A stretch of DNA of 12,232 bases, taken from assembly GCA_964626565.1 (NCBI GenBank), contig CAZVFX010000167.1, positions 1 to 12,232 of the forward strand. The letters run 5' to 3'. Shown here one piece after another: positions 8,142-12,232 of the stretch (its first letter is position 1; each line of letters starts with the position of its first letter). This stretch comes from CAZVFX01 sp964626565. Its GTDB lineage: Bacteria; Myxococcota_A; UBA9042; CAIXZC01. The position numbers were made by a program, and so were the translations under genes. The notes under the pieces are model-generated. The model saw only the letters and a list, made by a program, of their open reading frames with translations. It was not told the DNA's origin and did no database searches.

Positions 8142-8810
8142 ATGTTCGGCAAGATATTTGATTCCATGGCAGGGCGCAAGACGCTCCTGGACGACGCACA
8201 TTCGGACGCCAGGATGATGCTGAATTCGGACCGGCGCATGTTCGAGTTGGTGATGCTGGCGCTCAAAGACGACGCCAGCCAGCAGATTCGAAATCGAATC
8301 ATGGCCATGGACAAAGACATCAACCGCCAGCAGCGGGACGTACGAAAGAAGGTGTTCGAACACCTCACCCTCTCCCGGGGCAACGACCTGCTCCAGGGAC
8401 TCGAACTCACTATCGCGGTCATCGACCTGGAGCGCATCGGAGACTACAACAAGAACATATCCGAACTCATCGAGATGATGCCCAACAGCCTCGACTTCGG
8501 CGAGTTCGAAGAGGTGTACGGCGAAATCCTCGGGCTCTCTCACGAAATGTTCGACGAGTGCATCGTGGCGTTCTCAAAACACGACACGGCCGCGGCCAAC
8601 AGCGTCATGGAGAAGTACCAGCGGGTCTCCAACCTCTGCGACGGGACTCTCGAGAAGATTATTTCCGACTCAGGTGACAGCGATGCCATGGAAAAACGGT
8701 TCGTAGCCCTGATGCTGCTATTGCGCTACTTGAAGCGCGTCGGAGCACACTTGAAGAACATCGCATCAGCCATTGTGAACCCATATCACCGAATCGGGTT
8801 TCGTGGTTAG
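8142..8810 (+). CDS. PhoU-like helical protein partnered with the Na+/Pi symporter
   Basis: This 222-residue soluble protein is mostly alpha-helical and has the PhoU repeat signature twice: DLERIGDYNKNISE at 95-108 and LKRVGAHLKNIASAIVNP at 197-214. These match the E/D-R-(I/V)-G-D/x-x-x-N-I pattern that binds metal or contacts the transporter in PhoU proteins. Its length is close to classical PhoU. It starts 21 bases after the symporter stop with a G-rich ribosome site (8129-8138), so it is very probably cotranscribed. A role in limiting or gating phosphate uptake by the symporter is inferred from the pairing. It is not called phoU because no pst genes are present and the protein is more like the domain fused to Na/Pi transporters. 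Its stop codon overlaps the end of the convergent GNAT gene. Confidence 0.88.
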   Translation: MFGKIFDSMAGRKTLLDDAHSDARMMLNSDRRMFELVMLALKDDASQQIRNRIMAMDKDINRQQRDVRKKVFEHLTLSRGNDLLQGLELTIAVIDLERIGDYNKNISELIEMMPNSLDFGEFEEVYGEILGLSHEMFDECIVAFSKHDTAAANSVMEKYQRVSNLCDGTLEKIISDSGDSDAMEKRFVALMLLLRYLKRVGAHLKNIASAIVNPYHRIGFRG

Positions 8811-9262
8811 CTGTCGGCTTGAGTGAGTGTCTTTTCCATTCGAAAATGCTCAATGGTGACTTCGATGAATGCGTCGCCGACTACTTCATAGCCCAGCTTT
8901 TTGTAGTAGCCCACGGCGTAGTGACGGCCGTTGAGGAAGAGCTTTTCAACACCCAGCGAGTCAGCCAGTTGTTCCAGGGTCTCCACCAACCTCTTGCCGA
9001 TGCCGCGGCCGCGGTACTCTGGCAGCACCGCCATCTGGTAGAGTTTCCCTTCCGCCCCTTGCTGATGAAAAAGGACGCACCCGATCACATCGTCTCCGTC
9101 CAGCGCCAGGATGTGCACCGATTCATGCTCGAAGGGGAACATCTCAACTTCGGGCCCCAGGCCCAGCGGCACGCGCAAGACCTTCCCCCGCAGCACCCGC
9201 GATTTCAGCCACAACTCACCGCACGCAGCGATGGGCCGGATAATTATGGAGTCGCCGGCCAA
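8807..9262 (-). CDS. GNAT family N-acetyltransferase
   Basis: This 151-residue cytosolic enzyme is predicted to transfer acetyl from acetyl-CoA to an amine. Motif A is clear: YQMAVLPEYRGRGIGKRLVE spans residues 75-94, with the pyrophosphate-binding loop RGRGIG at 84-89. Motif B follows as NGRHYAVGYYKKLGY at 111-125. The C-terminal 'VTIEHFRMEKTL' resembles the end of YjcF/ElaA-type GNATs. The start is TTG at 9262, supported by GGAG (9270-9273) seven bases upstream and by the N-terminal first strand (SIIIRPI); no in-frame ATG exists before residue 41. Only two bases separate it from the tldE stop, so it is the last gene of the tldD-tldE operon. The substrate is unknown; acetylation of a peptide or amino-terminus linked to TldD/E action is possible but unproven. 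Confidence 0.88.
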   Translation of the reverse strand: MAGDSIIIRPIAACGELWLKSRVLRGKVLRVPLGLGPEVEMFPFEHESVHILALDGDDVIGCVLFHQQGAEGKLYQMAVLPEYRGRGIGKRLVETLEQLADSLGVEKLFLNGRHYAVGYYKKLGYEVVGDAFIEVTIEHFRMEKTLTQADS

Positions 9263-9264
9263 GC

Positions 9265-10587
9265 CTAGACTCCGCTGAATTCAACGTCGGTGAACAAGAG
9301 GCAGGGCACTCTCCAGGAAGAGTACGGGTTGGGGTCGTTGCCTACCGCGGCCAGGCGCTGCCAAAGCGCTTTCATGTTGCCGGACACGTTCATCTCGTTA
9401 ATCGGTTTGACGATCTTGCCGTCCTCGATAAGCATGCCCATGACGCCGTACGAGAAATCACCCGTAGTGGAGTTGTTGTTGCCTCCCAGGAACGAGTTGA
9501 TCAGAATCCCTTTTTTCACCCCTCCCAAACAATCTGTGAGGGAGCGGTTCCCCTGGTCCAGGAGCACGTTGGAATGGGAGCCGGTAGTCGGGTCCTTACC
9601 CAGCTTACGGCCATAATAATTGTCGATATAGTAGGACTTCAGCACTCCCTTTTCGATCATCACCCGCCGCTTGGCAGAGATGCCGTCCGAGTCGTAGTGC
9701 TTGGACGCCAGGCCGCCGGGTACGAACGGGTCGTCGATGAGAGTGAGCAACTCTCCGGCAACTCCCTTGCCGAGCATGCCGTCCAGGAACGAGCTCTTCT
9801 GCTGCAGCGCCCTTCCCGACATGGCGCCAGTGAGGCCGGACAGCACGTATGGCGCTGACCGGTTCTCTATTAGCATGTCGTATTTTCCGGAATCGATTTT
9901 GGACTGGCCGATCTTGGCCAACGCCCGCTTGGCCGCAGTCTCGCCCAGAGTCTTTGCGCCAGGAAGTTCGCCGCGTTTTCTAACGCTGGCGTAGTACCAG
10001 TCTTCGGGCAAACCGCCGCCGGGGTCCCGCACCGAAACTTCCGCCCCTGCGCTGAACATGGTGGACACCCGTTCGCCTGAAAAACCGTTGCTGTGTACAC
10101 GCACCGACTCCGACCGGGTGTCTCCGTAGCCGGCGGTGGCGGATATGATCTTGTCGCTGACGGACCGGGCCGCCTCCTCCACTTCCTTTGCCAGGCGCAC
10201 GCGCCCGGCCGAATCGAGATCCGCGTATCCGGGGTCAAGCGCGCCGAGATCCGCCTGGGACCGCCCCTCATAGAACTTGGGGTCCGGGAGGGCGCGGAAC
10301 GGATCCTCGGTCAGGAAGCGGGTCATAGCCACCGCTTCCTCGATAAACCCGGTCAGGGAATCCTTCCTCAAGTCGTTGGTGGAGTGGGCAGAGTAGCGCC
10401 CGTCGACGTACACCGAAAGGCTCAAGGAATTCTGCACCGACTCTTTGAGCTTGTCCACCTGGCCGTCCCGGTGCTCAACCTCGATTTCCCGCTGATTGGA
10501 GATGCCCACCGCAGCATCCTTCGCACCCGTCTTCTTCGCCTGCTCAACCGCCCAGAGGGCCAGGTCCATTCTTTCTTTCGATTTCAT
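9265..10587 (-). CDS. pmbA: TldE/PmbA, non-catalytic partner of the TldD metallopeptidase
   Basis: This 440-residue protein has the TldD/PmbA fold: an N-terminal region with 'VEHRDGQVDKLKES' and 'SLSVYVDGRYSAHSTND', a central region with 'YVLSGLTGAMSGRALQQKSSF', and a C-terminal 'LIEDGKIVKPINEMNVSGN' block. The last block is paralogous to the 'LIEDGKLTKPIKDVNIIGN' block of the neighbouring TldD. It has no HExxxH motif, as expected for TldE, which forms a heterodimer with TldD and shapes the proteolytic chamber. In E. coli the pair matures microcin B17 and degrades the CcdA antitoxin. Length is normal for PmbA (about 450). No signal peptide or Tat motif is present. The ATG overlaps the tldD stop as TAATG and is preceded by a G-run ribosome site (10594-10601), consistent with coupled, near-equal synthesis of both subunits. 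Confidence 0.92.
   Translation of the reverse strand: MKSKERMDLALWAVEQAKKTGAKDAAVGISNQREIEVEHRDGQVDKLKESVQNSLSLSVYVDGRYSAHSTNDLRKDSLTGFIEEAVAMTRFLTEDPFRALPDPKFYEGRSQADLGALDPGYADLDSAGRVRLAKEVEEAARSVSDKIISATAGYGDTRSESVRVHSNGFSGERVSTMFSAGAEVSVRDPGGGLPEDWYYASVRKRGELPGAKTLGETAAKRALAKIGQSKIDSGKYDMLIENRSAPYVLSGLTGAMSGRALQQKSSFLDGMLGKGVAGELLTLIDDPFVPGGLASKHYDSDGISAKRRVMIEKGVLKSYYIDNYYGRKLGKDPTTGSHSNVLLDQGNRSLTDCLGGVKKGILINSFLGGNNNSTTGDFSYGVMGMLIEDGKIVKPINEMNVSGNMKALWQRLAAVGNDPNPYSSWRVPCLLFTDVEFSGV
9270..9275 (-). promoter_or_regulatory. Ribosome binding site supporting the TTG start of the GNAT gene
   Basis: On the minus strand GCGGAG lies seven bases before the TTG at 9262. It sits inside the last codons of tldE. 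It is the reason for accepting a rare TTG start rather than a shorter protein. Confidence 0.55.
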
Positions 10588-12119
10588 TAGCCGACCCCCC
10601 CTACCGTAATGGCCGACACCTTGACGGTTGGCAGCCCCATGGACACCGGCACCCCCTGCCCGTTCTTGCCGCAGGTCCCGCCGCCTTCATGGATCTTCAA
10701 ATCATCCCCCACCATGACGATCTTGCTCAGTACGTCGGGGCCGTTGCCGATGATGTTCACATCCTTGATCGGCTTCGTCAGTTTCCCATCTTCAATGAGG
10801 AACCCGGTCTTGACGTAGAAGGTGAAGTCACCGGCGCCGATGAGCACTTGTCCGTTGGTGAAACTCTCGGCATACAGCCCCTTCTTGACGCTGGCGATGA
10901 TTTCGTCCGGCTTGTGCGGGCCCGGGAGCATGTACGTGTTACGCATGCGCGGCATGGGCGCATACCGGAACGACTGCCGCCGCCCGTTGCCCGTGGGTTT
11001 CACTCCATAATGGGCAGCACTGATTCTGTCGTGGAGATAGCCCTTCAAGATGCCGTCCTCCACCAGATACGTCTTCTCCGTATCGTTGCCCTCGTCGTCA
11101 ACGTTCAGCGACCCGCGCAGGTGGGGGTTGGTGCCGTCGTCAACGATGTTCACAAAAGACTCCGCAACCGACTTACCCACCTTGTCCGCAAAAATGGAGA
11201 TCTTCTTACGATTGAAGTCCGCTTCCATACCATGGCCGATCGCTTCGTGGAGAAGAATCCCCGAGAAACCGGGCGCCAGCACTACCGGCATCTCCCCCGC
11301 CTCGGGTTTCACCGCTTCGAACTGCATGACGGTGCGCTGCACCGCCTCGGTCGCCAATCTCTCTTCAGCCTCAGGCGTGAAGAACTCCATACCGTAACGA
11401 CCGGACAGGTTGAAACCGTTTTGCTCACGCTTGCCCTCCTGCTCCGCGACGCAGTTGACCATGAGCAACGCCATGGGCCGATAGTCGTAGGTGATTCGCC
11501 CCTCAGAAGTCGCGACCAACACGTGGGAACTGGAATCCACAAACCAGATTGACGACTTGATGATCCTCGGGTCGAGGGAGAACACCTTCTCGTTGATCCG
11601 CTGCAAACTGGGGATCTTCTCACCGATGCGCACATCCTCCCATGACCGCTCTACCGGGTAGTAATCGGGCACATCGTGGAGTTTCAACTCCGCGGGCGGA
11701 GCCCCACTCGCACCATCCGCGATGTTCGCGGCCGTGCCCGCGGCAAGCTTCATCGCTTTCGGCGTCAATTCCTCGGTAAAGGAATATCCGGTCTGGTCAC
11801 CCTTCAACACCCGGATGCCCACCCCGAGGTCCACGGACGTGTAGGCGCGGTTCACCGCCTTGTCCTCCAACCCCACGTAGCTGGCCACGCCGTGCTCAAA
11901 GTACAGGTCGCAGTAATCCCCGCCCTTGGACATCGCCTCGGCCATCACCTCTTTGATGGTCTTTTGATCCAGGCCGAAATGGCCCAGGACATCAGTCGCT
12001 CTCATTGTCCCGCCCTCCTTGTGGGCCGGAGTCCCCGCCCAAACGTTCATGGGTAGACCGGCCGCAACGATTCCCGTCGCGGTTTGTTTTAAGAATTTTC
12101 GTCTCGAGATTCCACTCAT
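10587..12119 (-). CDS. tldD: TldD zinc metallopeptidase with an N-terminal Tat signal
   Basis: A 510-residue protein from the ATG at 12119, chosen over an in-frame GTG at 12140 because GGAGGT (12124-12129) precedes the ATG. Residues 1-29 form a twin-arginine signal: SRRKFLKQ at 5-12, a hydrophobic stretch, then VWA before Gly29 as a probable cleavage site. The catalytic zinc site is visible as HEAIGH at 291-296 (HExxxH), with the conserved C-terminal Cys483 in GGTCGKNGQ as the expected third ligand. TldD with TldE makes a heterodimeric peptidase that degrades unfolded or ribosomally made peptides. It is the first gene of the operon, with promoter and palindrome upstream. The odd features are the export signal (E. 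coli TldD is cytosolic and about 480 residues) and a second ribosome site and ATG at 12005 giving a signal-less form of 472 residues. Confidence 0.92.
   Translation of the reverse strand: MSGISRRKFLKQTATGIVAAGLPMNVWAGTPAHKEGGTMRATDVLGHFGLDQKTIKEVMAEAMSKGGDYCDLYFEHGVASYVGLEDKAVNRAYTSVDLGVGIRVLKGDQTGYSFTEELTPKAMKLAAGTAANIADGASGAPPAELKLHDVPDYYPVERSWEDVRIGEKIPSLQRINEKVFSLDPRIIKSSIWFVDSSSHVLVATSEGRITYDYRPMALLMVNCVAEQEGKREQNGFNLSGRYGMEFFTPEAEERLATEAVQRTVMQFEAVKPEAGEMPVVLAPGFSGILLHEAIGHGMEADFNRKKISIFADKVGKSVAESFVNIVDDGTNPHLRGSLNVDDEGNDTEKTYLVEDGILKGYLHDRISAAHYGVKPTGNGRRQSFRYAPMPRMRNTYMLPGPHKPDEIIASVKKGLYAESFTNGQVLIGAGDFTFYVKTGFLIEDGKLTKPIKDVNIIGNGPDVLSKIVMVGDDLKIHEGGGTCGKNGQGVPVSMGLPTVKVSAITVGGVG
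12003..12020 (-). promoter_or_regulatory. Internal ribosome site and ATG inside tldD, after the Tat signal
   Basis: On the minus strand AAGGAGG (12020 to 12014) is followed after eight bases by ATG at 12005 to 12003, in frame with tldD. The match to the anti-Shine-Dalgarno sequence is better than that of most starts in this window. Initiation here would give MRATDVLGHF as N-terminus and a 472-residue protein without the Tat signal. The same bases encode Lys34-Glu35-Gly36, so chance is possible. Confidence 0.5.
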
Positions 12120-12123
12120 CAAT

Positions 12124-12129
12124 ACCTCC
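12124..12129 (-). promoter_or_regulatory. Ribosome binding site for full-length tldD
   Basis: GGAGGT on the minus strand lies four bases before the ATG at 12119. It selects this ATG over the GTG at 12140, which lies upstream of the site and has no ribosome site of its own. Confidence 0.6.
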
Positions 12130-12160
12130 CGCCGGAGCACTGCAGAACAGCTTACCTGAG

Positions 12161-12176
12161 TTGCCTAATTATGCAA
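12161..12176. promoter_or_regulatory. Palindrome over the tldD -10 box, operator candidate
   Basis: TTGCCTAATTATGCAA is a 16-bp inverted repeat with seven of eight base pairs symmetric about its TAATTA centre. It covers the proposed -10 hexamer, which is where a dimeric repressor would block transcription. The regulator is not in the window. The symmetry does not extend beyond the 16 bp. Confidence 0.35.
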
Positions 12177-12195
12177 TGACTAGTAAGGTTGTCAC
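12168..12195 (-). promoter_or_regulatory. Probable sigma70-type promoter of tldD-tldE-GNAT
   Basis: Reading the minus strand, GTGACA (12195 to 12190) stands 16 bases from CATAAT (12173 to 12168). Each hexamer matches consensus at five of six bases. A start about seven bases further on would give a leader of roughly 40 bases to the ATG at 12119. The region is AT-rich relative to its surroundings. Confidence 0.45.
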
Positions 12196-12223
12196 ATGCG
12201 TCGCGACCCGACATACGTTGTGG

Positions 12224-12232
12224 AAGGGGAGG
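12224..12232 (+). promoter_or_regulatory. Possible ribosome site of a divergent gene beyond the right edge
   Basis: AAGGGGAGG is the last nine bases of the window on the plus strand, in the only non-coding DNA at this end. It would fit a start codon a few bases outside the window. Nothing in the window confirms a coding region. Confidence 0.25.

Noticed and set aside
7584..8543. A 319-codon minus-strand open frame across the symporter and PhoU-like genes
   Set aside because: It is antisense to two well-supported families, has biased composition (many His, Gln, Glu) and no ribosome site or motif.
8766..8806. Hairpin near the phoU-like stop as a terminator
   Set aside because: AACCC and GGGTT can pair across a 13-base loop, but the stem is short and no T-tract follows on either strand.
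8819..9268. A 149-codon plus-strand frame opposite the GNAT gene
   Set aside because: The minus frame has full GNAT motifs A and B; the plus frame shows none and has no clear start signal.
10689..11552. A 287-codon plus-strand open frame inside tldD
   Set aside because: It lies opposite the zinc-site region of tldD, which carries convincing family motifs; the antisense translation matches nothing.
12117..12140. GTG at 12140 as the tldD start
   Set aside because: It adds seven residues before the Tat signal and has no ribosome site, while the ATG at 12119 has GGAGGT just upstream.
1..12232. CRISPR arrays, tRNA or rRNA genes, transposases and insertion-sequence ends
   Set aside because: No regularly spaced direct repeats, no cloverleaf-like sequence and no transposase motif were seen; nearly all of the window is protein-coding.

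Overview
The window reads as Gram-negative bacterial chromosome of moderately high GC. It carries lipoprotein signal peptides, a twin-arginine (Tat) export signal, strong AGGAGG-type ribosome sites, and a large exported repeat protein built from parallel beta-helix, choice-of-anchor/ASH-like and InlB-B-like modules. That mix is common in uncultivated Deltaproteobacteria-like lineages (Desulfobacterota, Myxococcota and relatives). This placement is an inference from gene style, not from a marker gene.

Left half, plus strand (1-6741). One very long reading frame enters from outside the left edge and ends at 6070. Its first 1190 or so residues are a secreted adhesin- or surface-type protein: beta-helix, an unassigned beta domain, then ASH-like domains alternating with four-cysteine InlB-B-like repeats. 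In the middle it has a Gly5-Cys/hydrophobic/RQR tail of the kind that normally ends a sorted surface protein. This is followed at once by a second hydrophobic stretch with a lipobox-like cysteine, a Cys-rich unassigned region and a C-terminal propeller-like region. It therefore looks like two exported proteins joined in frame. A small lipoprotein gene follows with an ATGA stop/start overlap.

Centre, plus strand (6742-8810). A Na+/phosphate symporter-family gene and a separate PhoU-like gene form a two-gene phosphate transport unit, probably with its own weak promoter.

Right half, minus strand (12119 down to 8807). This is a tight three-gene operon: tldD (zinc metallopeptidase with a Tat signal), tldE/pmbA (its non-catalytic partner, no signal) and a GNAT N-acetyltransferase that starts with TTG. 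The tldD/tldE junction is TAATG, and only two bases separate tldE from the GNAT gene. The phoU-like and GNAT genes converge and overlap by 4 bp. The intergenic DNA upstream of tldD holds a plausible promoter with a 16-bp near-perfect palindrome over its -10 box, and a plus-strand purine-rich ribosome-site-like sequence at the very right edge suggests a divergent gene beyond the window.

Two points deserve attention. One is the internal sorting tail plus lipobox in the giant protein. The other is a second ribosome site and ATG inside tldD, just after the Tat signal, which could yield a cytosolic TldD of normal family length beside the exported form.
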